Source: Emcibacter sp.
GTDB taxonomy: Bacteria > Pseudomonadota > Alphaproteobacteria > Sphingomonadales > Emcibacteraceae
Direction of reading: 5' to 3'
Assembly: GCA_021774785.1 (NCBI GenBank)
Contig: JAJFIQ010000019.1
Coordinates: 992,001 to 1,056,000, forward strand
DNA: 64,000 nucleotides
Positions 1 through 8,946 of the stretch are shown piece by piece. The first letter of the stretch is position 1; each line of letters begins with the position of its first letter. Both the position numbers and the translations under genes were made by a program. The notes under the pieces were generated by a model. It was not told the origin of the DNA. It worked only from the letters and a program-made list of their open reading frames with translations, and made no database searches.

Positions 1-1
1 A

Positions 2-343
2 CATGACCCCTTTGGTTTCCGTGATCTATTGCGGCGTTATCTATCCGGGAATATTTCAGCCTTTGACAATGTAAATGTTACCTTGAGGGGTACTGAATTT
101 CAACAACAGGTATGGAGCGCCTTACGCAATATTCCGGCGGGCCACACCATCAGCTATGGTAATCTTGCCCGTAAAATCGGTCGACCAAATGCCGCACGTG
201 CCCTTGGGCATGCCAATTCGCTCAATCCTATCGCGCTGGTCCTCCCCTGTCATAGGGTTATTGGTAAAAATGGCTCACTTACGGGTTATGCGGGGGGATT
301 GGATCGCAAAGAATGGCTCCTGAAACACGAAGAGGCCTTATGA
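2..343 (+). CDS. ogt: Methylated-DNA-[protein]-cysteine S-methyltransferase, C-terminal part
   Basis: This protein repairs O6-alkylguanine by moving the alkyl group to its own cysteine in a single suicidal turnover. The frame is open to the left window edge, so the start lies outside the window and only the C-terminal half is present. The active-site block PCHRVIG is visible, followed by the glycine-rich stretch TGYAGGLDRKEWLL typical of the family C-terminus. The helix-turn-helix part (GHTISYGNLARKIGRPNAARALGHANS) precedes the active site as expected. An internal TTG at 29 could be read as a start, but it would cut into the conserved domain. The gene converges on the histidine kinase 12 bp downstream. 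Ogt versus Ada C-terminal domain cannot be decided without the missing 5' part. Confidence 0.9.
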   Translation, partial: HDPFGFRDLLRRYLSGNISAFDNVNVTLRGTEFQQQVWSALRNIPAGHTISYGNLARKIGRPNAARALGHANSLNPIALVLPCHRVIGKNGSLTGYAGGLDRKEWLLKHEEAL

Positions 344-355
344 TACAGAATGCTC

Positions 356-2107
356 TTACTGTACAAGGTATGATACCATGCTGCGGAGTTTTGCCGGTTG
401 AACGGGCTTCTGTAATACGGAAAATCCATTGGACCGGACTTCATCAATAACAGCACCACTTCCTTCTCCCGTTAATATGATACCGGGTATCTTCTGTGCA
501 ATTTGCATCTGGATAGCATCAATAGCCACGATACCAGAGGCATCACTTAATTTAATATCTGATATAACCAAATCAGGGATAAAATCTTCTGATGCAAGAA
601 ATTCAAGTGCCTCATCACAGGTATTGAAATCTGCCACAACATGCCCCCAATGCCGCATTATTCCACTTATACTTTCAAGGGCTGCGACCTCATTATTTAA
701 TATTATTGTCTTGGCAATTACATCACCCGGAAGAATATCCAGTTCTGGTGTTTCCAATATAATTCTGTTTAAATTTCCCTGCGGAATCTTTATGGAAAAG
801 GTAGAGCCTAGCCCCACTTCAGATGTAAAGCTAATTTCGTGATCAAGCAGACGACATAACCCATCAACGATGGATAAGCCAAGCCCAAGTCCATGCGTCG
901 GCTTATTATCCCCGTCAGATATCTGGAAGAATTCCCGGAAAATATCCTTTTTATTACTCTCTGGAATTCCAATACCACTGTCGGCAACACGGATAATGAC
1001 ATATCCATTTTCTTCTTCACAGGATATATTAACATACCCCTGATCCGTATAATGAATAGCATTGCTTATAAGGTTACGAAATACCCTGCCAAGCATTTCC
1101 TTGTCACTATATACCGCCCTCTCACAAGGGTGGTAACTAATATCCAGACCTTTTTCCTGTGCCAGGTCGGTAAATTCCTGAATTACTTCATTCAACATTT
1201 CACTCAACTTGAAATGTGACTTGCTAGGCTCCATACCACCCGCTTCAATTTTTGAAATATCAAGAAGTGACCCAAGTAGATTTCTCAAGGCCTCAGATGT
1301 TTGGGAAACTTTCTGAATCAGAGTTTTAATCTTGGCCGGGTTCTTCTCATGCTGCAACGCCTCAACAAAAAGAACCATGGCATGAAGCGGCTGGCGCAAA
1401 TCGTGGCTGGCGGTTGCTAAAAATCGTGATTTGGCGACATTATTGTGATCTGCGATATTGCGCGCCTCATCTGCTTTGGTTTTTTCATGCTTAAGCTTCT
1501 CAATTAACTCCCTGTTTTCCTGTACCAGATTGATACTCCGCAGGACATTTTTCTGTGCCATATGACTGATAAACATATTCACGGCCAAAAACAAAAACAT
1601 CAATAACCCGACCGCAATATACATATCATGTTGTGACAAAATACAACGAATGGCAAAGGGTGAAATACAAGGAATAGCATAAGCAAAAAATGCCGCATTA
1701 TATGTGGACAGATATGACACGGATCCTGCAACCAGGCCACATATTAGTGCTGCGGTAAGAACCAAAAGAAACGGATCATCCGGTAACATGGGGGGTATTA
1801 ATCCCAGAGAACCCCAAATAGCCCCCCCCATAAAGGAAAATATGACAAAGACTGCTCCATGAAAACTTACGTTTTCAGCAGTAATATCCTTATTTTTCAA
1901 TTTATTATAATGCCAGAATCTACTGCCATTCAATATGACCATTGCACCGATCAAAGACAGCGGAATCCAATTTTCCACATTACCCAGCAATGCCAGAGAA
2001 ATAATTGTTGTCGTAACCAGAGTAAGCCAAATCATAGATGGAGCCTGTTTGGCAATCAGCTTCACCTGTTCAACAAAAACATATCGATTTTTCAGATTTT
2101 CACTCAT
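356..2107 (-). CDS. Membrane hybrid histidine kinase with C-terminal receiver domain
   Basis: This is a two-component sensor of 583 aa. The first ~190 residues contain about six hydrophobic segments and no obvious periplasmic domain, so it may sense a membrane or intracellular cue. A coiled segment leads to the H-box (ATASHDLRQPLHAM, phospho-acceptor His near residue 235), then an ATPase domain with N-box RNLISNAIHY, G1 DSGIGIP and G2 HGLGLGLSIV. The C-terminal ~120 residues form a receiver with phospho-acceptor Asp in DLVISDIKLSD, Thr in ILTGE and Lys in LQKPVQP. The acidic pair that normally binds Mg2+ at the receiver N-terminus is replaced by Asn-Asn (ILNNEVAAL). It lies 33 bp behind a LuxR-type response regulator gene on the same strand, so the two probably form one operon and phosphorelay. 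The signal is unknown. Confidence 0.92.
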   Translation of the reverse strand: MSENLKNRYVFVEQVKLIAKQAPSMIWLTLVTTTIISLALLGNVENWIPLSLIGAMVILNGSRFWHYNKLKNKDITAENVSFHGAVFVIFSFMGGAIWGSLGLIPPMLPDDPFLLVLTAALICGLVAGSVSYLSTYNAAFFAYAIPCISPFAIRCILSQHDMYIAVGLLMFLFLAVNMFISHMAQKNVLRSINLVQENRELIEKLKHEKTKADEARNIADHNNVAKSRFLATASHDLRQPLHAMVLFVEALQHEKNPAKIKTLIQKVSQTSEALRNLLGSLLDISKIEAGGMEPSKSHFKLSEMLNEVIQEFTDLAQEKGLDISYHPCERAVYSDKEMLGRVFRNLISNAIHYTDQGYVNISCEEENGYVIIRVADSGIGIPESNKKDIFREFFQISDGDNKPTHGLGLGLSIVDGLCRLLDHEISFTSEVGLGSTFSIKIPQGNLNRIILETPELDILPGDVIAKTIILNNEVAALESISGIMRHWGHVVADFNTCDEALEFLASEDFIPDLVISDIKLSDASGIVAIDAIQMQIAQKIPGIILTGEGSGAVIDEVRSNGFSVLQKPVQPAKLRSMVSYLVQ

Positions 2108-2140
2108 CGGAACACTTACCTGACCTATCCCCTAGTATGG

Positions 2141-2752
2141 TTAAACCAAACCCTCCTGCTGTGCAGCGAAAGCAGCTTCTGTCCGGTTATTGACCTTTAG
2201 TGTCTGGAAAATAGCCGAAATATGAACCCTGACCGTGTTATCTGCAATCCCCAAAATACTGGCTATTTCTTTATTGGCTTTTCCCTGAGAAATTAAATTC
2301 AAAATTTCCTGTTGTCGCGCCGTAAGCGTTATATCCGGATGTACTGGCTTATCGGTTCCCTGTAATATATTATCGGGTACATATCTTCCCCCTTTAAGAA
2401 TAAGCTGCAGGGCCTGAATTATTATCTCACTGCCCAGTGTTTTCGGAATATATCCCATTACCCCCATTTCCAGTGCCCTTTTGATCAATTTATGGTCATC
2501 GGAACCGGATAAAAATACTATCGGCGCACTTGGGTCCAGTCTTCGGAATTCCTGCAAACCTTCCATACCTGAAATAACAGGGAGATCCACATCAAGAAGA
2601 ATAAGATTAAATCCTTCACTTTCCTTTATAATACGGTAGGCTTCTTCACAGCTTCCACACTCGCTGATTTCAACTTCATTGCCGATCTGTGTCAAAATAA
2701 GTTTCAACCCGTCGCGAAACAAAGCATGATCATCCACCAATAAAATTTTCAT
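2141..2752 (-). CDS. NarL/LuxR-family response regulator
   Basis: This is a DNA-binding response regulator of 203 aa. The N-terminal receiver has the acidic pair in ILLVDDHALFRDG, phospho-acceptor Asp in LILLDVDLPV, Thr/Ser in VFLSGSD and Lys in YIPKTLG. The C-terminal LuxR-type helix-turn-helix (LTARQQEILNLISQGKANKE onward, then NTVRVHISAIFQTLKV) binds DNA. I place the start at the ATG at 2752, which directly precedes the receiver core and has an AAGGG ribosome-binding site about 8 nt upstream. A TTG 33 bp further upstream would add a basic extension unlike the family. The hybrid kinase gene follows immediately, so it is the likely partner. The upstream region (2786-3000) is very AT-rich and probably carries the operon promoter. 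Confidence 0.93.
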   Translation of the reverse strand: MKILLVDDHALFRDGLKLILTQIGNEVEISECGSCEEAYRIIKESEGFNLILLDVDLPVISGMEGLQEFRRLDPSAPIVFLSGSDDHKLIKRALEMGVMGYIPKTLGSEIIIQALQLILKGGRYVPDNILQGTDKPVHPDITLTARQQEILNLISQGKANKEIASILGIADNTVRVHISAIFQTLKVNNRTEAAFAAQQEGLV

Positions 2753-3000
2753 CAAAGAACCCTTTTTACCTCTTTGGTTAGACAATTCTCATAAATACAT
2801 ACTACACAAATAATATAATATTGCTGTAGTATCGCAACAGTTATCATTTGAAAAATCATCTATATAGTTAAATTCGTGGCCACTAATAGCTATAATGTAG
2901 TACAAATGTACTATAAAATAATAACATTTGTCTTATTTACGTCATAAATAGAATTAAATATAGTGATAAAGCTTTATAGCAACCGTCTCTGCTCCAGCAG

Positions 3001-3110
3001 CCCTTAAATGGGAAGGCGGCCTTGGGGGACAAGGATAAAGGGATGTTTCACAGGAATCTGTTGGGGGTCAGATTTAGTGAAACATCCCTTAAGGTGTCCG
3101 AGCAAGCTCG
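3001..3110. repeat. Cluster of hairpins between the response-regulator promoter and tRNA-Leu
   Basis: This non-coding stretch folds into consecutive inverted repeats: CCTTG/CAAGG (3020-3024/3030-3034); a 14-bp perfect arm pair AAGGGATGTTTCAC/GTGAAACATCCCTT (3038-3051/3077-3090), with an inner AATCTG/CAGATT pair (3055-3060/3069-3074); and CGAG/CTCG (3099-3102/3107-3110). No T-run follows the long stem on the plus strand, so an ordinary intrinsic terminator is unlikely. It may be a structured RNA, a REP-like element or a regulator site. The flanking bases 2786-3000 and 3111-3272 are AT-rich and I see no gene in them. Confidence 0.5.
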
Positions 3111-3272
3111 AACAATTAATAATATAAAGTTTCTTTTCTAAATAAGCAACCTTTCCCCTGTTAAAAAATAGAAAAAAACCATTTTACGTCCATAGATTGC
3201 GCAACACTCCTTAACGGATCGTAATCGCATAAAAAATAAAATATAATATAAAAGGTTATCTGAAGATGGGGG

Positions 3273-3359
3273 TGGTGCGTCTGGCCGGACTTGAACCGGC
3301 AAGACCTTGCGGTCGGCAGATTTTAAGTCTGCTGTGTTTACCAATTTCACCACAGACGC
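3273..3359 (-). tRNA. tRNA-Leu (anticodon TAA)
   Basis: On the minus strand the acceptor arms GCGTCTG and CAGACGC pair perfectly and are followed by an encoded ACCA end. The D-arm (TGGTGAAATTGGTAAACAC), anticodon stem-loop with TAA (CAGACTTAAAATCTG), a long variable arm and the TPsiC arm (CCGGTTCAAGTCCGG) are all present. The long variable arm fits a class II leucine tRNA. The gene is 87 nt with CCA encoded. Confidence 0.97.
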
Positions 3360-3450
3360 ACATAAATTCCCCTCAAGAAATTGAGTGATAGGGGTATTAC
3401 ATATTCTCCCCACAAAATAAATACTCTAATTTCAGTTTTCTGGATTTATT

Positions 3451-4206
3451 TTATAATTCCGCTTCCCCATCGAAACATTCCTTGCCCATTACCCCGATTT
3501 TAAGCTTTAACATTTCCAATGCCTGATCCAAATCAGACTCCACTTGTGACCTGAGAACAAAACTTGCCCCATATCTTTTATTACGAAAAAAGGGGTAACT
3601 GCCCAGAGATACCTGAGGAAATTCTTTTTCCACCTCTTCCAGCATTCCGGCGAAATAACTTTCCCCTTCAAAAACATGAATGGCTTTGGATAACATCTTG
3701 TCACCGCCAAAAATTCTCATTTCCAGATCAAGTAGCATACTCTGCATAACAATCGGGATTCCGGCCATGACAAAAACATTCTCTATCTGAAAGCCGGGGG
3801 CGGCACTTACTGGGTTTTTGATCAGGCTGGCCCCTTTTGGAATCATGGTCATGCGCAACCGGGCATCGGAAACCCCCTCACCCCCATAATGATTCTGCAA
3901 TAATGCAAATGCCTGTTCACTTTGCACATACGGCACACCAAAGGCCTTGGCTATATTTTCCCCGGTAATATCATCATGGGTCGGGCCAATACCACCCGTG
4001 GTAAAAACATAATCATAACACACACGTAGATCATTAACCGTATCCTGAATGACCGGCCCTACATCTGGAATCACCCTAACCTCTCTCAACTGAACCCCCA
4101 TACGGTTCAGCCATAACGACAAATGGGTCAGGTTGGCGTCTTTTGTCCGCCCGGACAGGATCTCATCCCCAATGATAATCATACTGGCTGTTACTGTCTT
4201 GGTCAT
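3451..4206 (-). CDS. CinA-like molybdopterin-binding-fold protein
   Basis: This 251-aa protein has the MoaB/MogA-like fold found in the N-terminal part of competence/damage-inducible protein CinA. Signatures are IIIGDEILSGRTKDANL at the N-terminus, FTTGGIGPTHDDITGENIAKAFG in the middle and NVFVMAGIPIVMQSML later. The C-terminal nicotinamide-mononucleotide deamidase domain of full CinA is absent, so it belongs to the short stand-alone class. Its role is unsettled; family members act on nucleotide-like substrates. I chose the ATG at 4206; a GTG 30 bp upstream would add a polar extension outside the domain. It diverges from sfsA, with the two starts about 50 bp apart. Confidence 0.88.
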   Translation of the reverse strand: MTKTVTASMIIIGDEILSGRTKDANLTHLSLWLNRMGVQLREVRVIPDVGPVIQDTVNDLRVCYDYVFTTGGIGPTHDDITGENIAKAFGVPYVQSEQAFALLQNHYGGEGVSDARLRMTMIPKGASLIKNPVSAAPGFQIENVFVMAGIPIVMQSMLLDLEMRIFGGDKMLSKAIHVFEGESYFAGMLEEVEKEFPQVSLGSYPFFRNKRYGASFVLRSQVESDLDQALEMLKLKIGVMGKECFDGEAEL

Positions 4207-4258
4207 TTTATTGCTTCTTGTTTGATTCCGGGACACTTACTGACTATACCCTGTCTTC

Positions 4259-4966
4259 ATGAAATTTGAACATAAACTTATCCGTGGCACACTGATAAAT
4301 CGTTATAAACGGTTTTTAGCAGACATTATGCTTGATAGCGGGGAAACAGTGACGGCGCACTGTGCCAACTCCGGTTCCATGATGGGACTGAAGGATGAAG
4401 GTAATATTGTCTGGGTCTCACCCCAAACCAATCCGAAAGCAAAGCTCAAATATAAGTGGGAACTGGTGGAGGTTGACGGCAGCCTTATTGGTATTAACAC
4501 ATCCCACCCCAACCGGCTTGTACAGGATGCCATTAATGATGGCACAATAACGGAATTGGAAGGATATCAAAATCTGCGGCGGGAAATGAAATATGGCCAG
4601 AACAGCCGCATTGATATATTCTTGTCCGGCTCATCCCTGAATGACCTGAATTGTTATGTGGAAGTCAAAAGCGTTACCCTATCGCGCAAAAAAAACATAG
4701 CGGAATTTCCCGATTCGGTCACTTCGCGGGGAACCAAACATCTAAAAGAACTGTCGCAAATGGTCGCAGACGGTCACCGCGCCATGATGGTCTATCTTAT
4801 ACAACGGAATGACTGCACAGAATTCCGGATTGCTGCTGATATTGATCCCACATATGCCGCTGCCCTCGATGCAGCACTATATGATGGTGTTGAGGCTGTT
4901 TGTTACGGTTGTAATTTAACTAATAAAGAGATTATAGTAGAGCAACGAATTCCAATTCGTCTCTAA
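4259..4966 (+). CDS. sfsA: Sugar fermentation stimulation protein SfsA
   Basis: At 235 aa this matches the usual SfsA length. Family hallmarks include the N-terminal OB-fold region (GTLINRYKRFLADIMLDSGE, AHCANSGSMMGL), the nuclease-like core NSRIDIFLSG with YVEVKSVTL, and FPDSVTSRGTKHLKEL. The D...E-x-K arrangement in the core is that of a PD-(D/E)XK fold. SfsA was named for stimulating maltose use in E. coli and is proposed to bind or cut nucleic acid; its actual role here is not shown. It leads a compact plus-strand group with map (10 bp gap) and radC. Confidence 0.96.
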   Translation: MKFEHKLIRGTLINRYKRFLADIMLDSGETVTAHCANSGSMMGLKDEGNIVWVSPQTNPKAKLKYKWELVEVDGSLIGINTSHPNRLVQDAINDGTITELEGYQNLRREMKYGQNSRIDIFLSGSSLNDLNCYVEVKSVTLSRKKNIAEFPDSVTSRGTKHLKELSQMVADGHRAMMVYLIQRNDCTEFRIAADIDPTYAAALDAALYDGVEAVCYGCNLTNKEIIVEQRIPIRL

Positions 4967-4976
4967 TGGAAAAAAA

Positions 4977-5798
4977 ATGAAATATATCAAGGCAAGTGAA
5001 GCAGAGGCAGATAAAAGCAATGCCATAAAACTGTATGATTCTGTAGACTTAGTGGGCATGCGAAAGGCTGGCAGATTAGCGGCAGAAACACTTGATATGA
5101 TTACAGAATATGTTCGCCCGGGGATCACTACCGATGAACTGGACCAGATATGTGCTGCGTTTGTTGAAAAACGGGATGCCATAAGCGCCCCCCTCAACTA
5201 TCGCGGTTTTCCAAAATCCACATGTATCTCCATAAACCATGTAGTCTGCCATGGTATTCCGGGACCAAAAAAACTGAAAAAAGGCGATATCGTCAACATT
5301 GATGTAACCGTCATTGTAGACGGGTGGTACGGGGATAGCAGCCGTATGTACTTTGCAGGCGCCCCTTCAATAAAAGCCAAACGACTGGTGGATATTACAT
5401 ATGAATGTCTGATGCGCGGTATTGCGGCCGTCAAACCCGGTGCCACGATAGGCGACATAGGACATGCTATCCAGACATATGCCGAAGCCGAACGCTGCGG
5501 CGTGGTCGAAGTTTTCTGCGGGCATGGACTGGGCCGGGTCTTTCACGATGCTCCCAATATAATGCATTTTGGCAATCCCGGTGAAGGACCGGAACTTAAA
5601 GAGGGAATGTTCTTTACCATTGAACCTATGATCAATCTTGGAAAGCCGGATATAAAGGTATTAAGTGACGGCTGGACTGCGGTCACCCGTGATAAGTCAC
5701 TCTCTGCCCAGTTTGAACATAGTATGGCTGTTACCAAGGACGGGGTCGAGGTTTTTACCCTGTCGCCCAAAGGCTTAAACAAGCCACCATATTTGTAA
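4977..5798 (+). CDS. map: Type I methionine aminopeptidase
   Basis: This cytosolic metalloenzyme removes the initiator methionine from nascent proteins. The 273-aa sequence has all the metal ligands of the pita-bread fold: two Asp in VNIDVTVIVDGWYGDSSR, His in CGHGLGRVFHDAP, Glu in FFTIEPMI and Glu in SAQFEHSMAV. The substrate-side His is in SINHVVCHGIPG. An N-terminal extension of ~25 residues before the conserved GMRKAGRLAAETLD block is common in alphaproteobacterial forms. It lies 10 bp after sfsA and 19 bp before radC, so the three probably share a transcript. Confidence 0.97.
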   Translation: MKYIKASEAEADKSNAIKLYDSVDLVGMRKAGRLAAETLDMITEYVRPGITTDELDQICAAFVEKRDAISAPLNYRGFPKSTCISINHVVCHGIPGPKKLKKGDIVNIDVTVIVDGWYGDSSRMYFAGAPSIKAKRLVDITYECLMRGIAAVKPGATIGDIGHAIQTYAEAERCGVVEVFCGHGLGRVFHDAPNIMHFGNPGEGPELKEGMFFTIEPMINLGKPDIKVLSDGWTAVTRDKSLSAQFEHSMAVTKDGVEVFTLSPKGLNKPPYL

Positions 5799-5817
5799 AT
5801 TGATTTAGGGGGAAATA

Positions 5818-6501
5818 TTGACGTCAGATAAGCCACATTTCTCGGGACACAGGCAACGCCTAAAAGATCGTTTTCGCAAAGGGGGCGTGAAAGCTGTTGC
5901 GGATTATGAAATGTTGGAACTCCTGCTTTTTTCCGCTATCCCCAGACGGGACGTCAAGCCACTAGCCAAGTCTCTCATTGACCATTTCGGCAGCTTTTCT
6001 GATGTTATCAGTGCCACTCCTGAACGGCTGGCGGAAATTTCCGGCATTGGAGACACCGTCATCACGAGCTTGAAACTGGTTGAGGGGGCCGCCCAGAAAC
6101 TGGCACAGGGCAAAATCATGGACAAACCGGTATTATCAAACTGGCAAGCCCTCATTGATTATTGCCAAATTCAAATGGCTCATAAGAAGAAGGAGCAATT
6201 CCGTATCCTGTTTCTTGACCGAAAAAACCGACTGATTGCTGATGAAAAGCAACAGGAGGGAACCATTGACCATACCCCTGTCTATCCCCGAGAAGTTATA
6301 AAAAGGGCATTAGAGCTACATTCCACAGCCATCATTTTGGTCCATAATCACCCCAGTGGTGACCCGACCCCAAGCCGCGATGATGTGGAAATGACAAAGC
6401 GCATTGAGGAGGCTGGAAAACAACTGGGCGTGATACTTCATGATCATTTGATTATTTCAAAAAGTGGCCAAACCAGTTTGAAAACATTAGGTTTGATATA
6501 G
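5818..6501 (+). CDS. radC: RadC-family JAB/MPN-domain protein
   Basis: This 227-aa protein has an N-terminal UPF0758/helix-hairpin-helix region (DYEMLELLLFSAIPRRDVKP, LAEISGIGDTVITSLK) and a C-terminal JAB metalloprotease-like domain. The metal-binding signature LVHNHPSGDPTPSRDD and the upstream Glu in YPREVIKRAL are intact. RadC was once linked to DNA repair, but its biochemical role is unproven. The start is TTG at 5818: an AGGGGG ribosome-binding site lies 7 nt upstream, and no ATG fits before the conserved SGHRQRLKDRF block. It is the last gene of the sfsA-map-radC group and converges on the hydroxylase gene. Confidence 0.95.
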   Translation: MTSDKPHFSGHRQRLKDRFRKGGVKAVADYEMLELLLFSAIPRRDVKPLAKSLIDHFGSFSDVISATPERLAEISGIGDTVITSLKLVEGAAQKLAQGKIMDKPVLSNWQALIDYCQIQMAHKKKEQFRILFLDRKNRLIADEKQQEGTIDHTPVYPREVIKRALELHSTAIILVHNHPSGDPTPSRDDVEMTKRIEEAGKQLGVILHDHLIISKSGQTSLKTLGLI

Positions 6502-6507
6502 AGGTTT

Positions 6508-7170
6508 TTATTTATCCTCTTTGTATGATGTGCCAAAAATTATATCGAATATGGGATAGGTGATGTTGAAATTATACCTGTTCATCAAATCCCGGTCATG
6601 ATGCAGGGTGTGATGTTTTCGCAGCCCCGCCATTAGCGGTAATTTTGAGGTCCATGCTTCCTCATCCACATGATACAGAAAATGCAACAGCTCATAATTC
6701 AGGAAATAGAGCGTCACGGTAAAGACAAACAACCATGCAACATTCGGCCCAAACAGAAAATAACTTAAAATTCCAAGAGGGGTCGCTATACCGCCAAAGA
6801 AAAATAGTAACATTTCAGGCGGGAATAATACCGCATTAAAATCTCTATCCTCATCATAGGTCATATGCTCATGGGTAAAAAAGGAGTGATGCTGTACCGC
6901 GTGACGCTGAAAGATTTCCTCTATATAACGGGTCTTTTTATGCATTGGGCCTTTATGAACCAGAAATTCAACAAAATTGGCAATCAAAAATGCAATGGGA
7001 ATAGTAAGCCATTCCAAACCCATCACATTATCCAGATTATACAAGCTAACTGCAATTAAGGTTAGCGTCACCAACACGGTCAGGGACAAATGCCGCCGCC
7101 CGTTGTAATTTTGCTTGATATATTTTTCACGGAAATGTTTTCTATAATTTTTTACGGCATCTTCGTTCAT
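6508..7170 (-). CDS. Sterol desaturase / fatty acid hydroxylase family membrane protein
   Basis: This is a 220-aa integral membrane di-iron oxygenase of the fatty acid hydroxylase superfamily. Histidine clusters expected to ligate the two irons are visible: HKGPMHKK (~residue 70), QRHAVQHHSFFTHEH (~89-103), HFLYH (~165) and HHTLHHDRD (~185-192). About four hydrophobic segments alternate with these clusters. The substrate could be a fatty acid, a carotenoid or a hopanoid-type lipid; sequence alone does not decide. It is transcribed divergently from the acyl-CoA dehydrogenase gene, with about 60 bp between starts. Confidence 0.85.
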   Translation of the reverse strand: MNEDAVKNYRKHFREKYIKQNYNGRRHLSLTVLVTLTLIAVSLYNLDNVMGLEWLTIPIAFLIANFVEFLVHKGPMHKKTRYIEEIFQRHAVQHHSFFTHEHMTYDEDRDFNAVLFPPEMLLFFFGGIATPLGILSYFLFGPNVAWLFVFTVTLYFLNYELLHFLYHVDEEAWTSKLPLMAGLRKHHTLHHDRDLMNRYNFNITYPIFDIIFGTSYKEDK

Positions 7171-7232
7171 ATGATTTTCCTATCCCATTCCTGTTATTTT
7201 ATATATTATATCCTATGATCAGGAGTCATATC

Positions 7233-8885
7233 ATGAAACCCTACAGACCCAAATCCAATCTGTCCACACATGAGGTCATCAATCAGCCGGAAAGACTGTC
7301 CAGCTACAATTTATTTTCCACGGATCAACCTGTTATTGTGGCCCTGAAACGAGATGGCCCGAAGACAGCAAAACAGAGAATGATAAATTTCGGTGCCTTA
7401 TTGGGCAGTGATGACATCATCGAACAGGGGCGAATCGCCAATACGCAACTGCCAGAATTAAAGACATTTGATCCCACGGGCAATCGGCTGGATGAGGTTG
7501 AATATCACCCGTCCTACCATCGTATGATGCAGGTTGGTACCGAAGCCGGTATTTCTTCCATCGCCTGGCAGAATACCGATGATAGCAGCCATGTCAGTCA
7601 TGCTGTTCTGGAATATCTGCAATATCAGGTAGAAGGTGGCACTTGCTGTCCACTGACCATGACCTATGCCTCTGTGGCCGCCTTGTCCCATCAGCCGGAT
7701 TTGTCAGACATTTGGCTCCCCCGTATTTTAAAAGCACAATATGACCCACGCTCCCTGCCCGCTGAACAGAAAAACGGCGTTACCATTGGTATGGCTATGA
7801 CGGAAAAACAAGGTGGTTCGGACGTGCGCAGTAATATGACTATTGCCAACCATTTAGGTGGTAATGATTATGATCTGGTCGGTCATAAATGGTTCTGTTC
7901 TGCCCCCATGTGTGATGCATTCCTGACCCTTGCTAATACAAATGTCGGCTTAAGCTGTTTTCTGGTGCCGCGCTGGACAGAGGATGGTGAGCGCAATAAC
8001 ATCCACCTGCTACGATTGAAGGACAAGTTGGGCAATAAGTCCAATGCCTCTGGCGAAATTGAATATCATCATGCCCTCGCCCAAATGGTCGGGGAAGAAG
8101 GCAGAGGTGTCGCCACCATCATTGATATGGTCCACCATACCAGGCTTGATTGCTGCCTCGCCCCCATTGCCCTGATGCGGCAGGCACTCGTGCAAGCCAT
8201 CCACCATGCCCATCACCGCAGTGCCTTTCAAAAAAAACTCATCGACCAGCCCATTATGCAGGCGGTGCTTAGCGATATGGCCATTGAGGTGGAAGCCGGA
8301 GTGGTTACTTTCATGCATATTGCCAGAAAATTTGACGACAGTGCCCAAGACCCGGATGTCAACATCTATGCCCGCCTTACGGTTGCCCTTGCCAAATACT
8401 GGCATAACAAACGCTGCCCTAATTTCATTTATGAAGCCATGGAATGTCTGGGCGGTGCCGGGTATGTTGAAGAAAGCATTCTGCCAAGGCTCTACCGTGA
8501 AGCACCGGTAAACAGCATATGGGAAGGGGCGGGCAATGTGATCTGTCTTGATATATTACGCACCCTCTATAAAGAGCCCCGCGCCATTGAACAGTTTTTC
8601 GCTGAGCTCGCCCCTGCTCTTGGCACCAACAAGTACCTTGACCAGGCCATGAATGACCTGAAAGTGAGGCTCGGCAACAAAGATAATGTAGAAGCAGAAG
8701 CCCGTCGCCTTGTGGAACATATGGCATTATGCCTACAGGGCGCGTTACTGGTACAATATGCCCCGCATAGCATTAGTGATCTTTTCTGTGCCACGCGACT
8801 TGGTGGTGAATGGGGCTATGCATACGGGACAATTCCCCCCGGACATCCGGTAAAAGATATTTTAGATCGCGCTTGGGCCGGATAG
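7233..8885 (+). CDS. AidB-like acyl-CoA dehydrogenase
   Basis: This is a 550-aa flavoprotein of the acyl-CoA dehydrogenase superfamily, in the AidB/isovaleryl-CoA-dehydrogenase-like group. Family features are MAMTEKQGGSDVRSN (flavin/substrate loop), GHKWFCSAPMCDAFL, the C-terminal helical domain with AMECLGGAGYVEESILPR and YREAPVNSIWEGAGNVICLD. AidB of E. coli is induced by alkylation stress and binds DNA; whether this member does the same is not visible. I place the start at the ATG at 7233, because AGGAG lies 8 nt upstream; the ATG at 7215 would put that ribosome-binding site inside the gene. It stands alone on this strand. Confidence 0.93.
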   Translation: MKPYRPKSNLSTHEVINQPERLSSYNLFSTDQPVIVALKRDGPKTAKQRMINFGALLGSDDIIEQGRIANTQLPELKTFDPTGNRLDEVEYHPSYHRMMQVGTEAGISSIAWQNTDDSSHVSHAVLEYLQYQVEGGTCCPLTMTYASVAALSHQPDLSDIWLPRILKAQYDPRSLPAEQKNGVTIGMAMTEKQGGSDVRSNMTIANHLGGNDYDLVGHKWFCSAPMCDAFLTLANTNVGLSCFLVPRWTEDGERNNIHLLRLKDKLGNKSNASGEIEYHHALAQMVGEEGRGVATIIDMVHHTRLDCCLAPIALMRQALVQAIHHAHHRSAFQKKLIDQPIMQAVLSDMAIEVEAGVVTFMHIARKFDDSAQDPDVNIYARLTVALAKYWHNKRCPNFIYEAMECLGGAGYVEESILPRLYREAPVNSIWEGAGNVICLDILRTLYKEPRAIEQFFAELAPALGTNKYLDQAMNDLKVRLGNKDNVEAEARRLVEHMALCLQGALLVQYAPHSISDLFCATRLGGEWGYAYGTIPPGHPVKDILDRAWAG

Positions 8886-8946
8886 ATCTTGACCCCTAAC
8901 CGCTTCTAATTAATCTCGCTTCTCATAATTAAATTGGGAAGTATTT

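Noticed and set aside
3138-3413. Minus-strand frame covering tRNA-Leu
   Set aside because: The open frame is just the tRNA read as codons.
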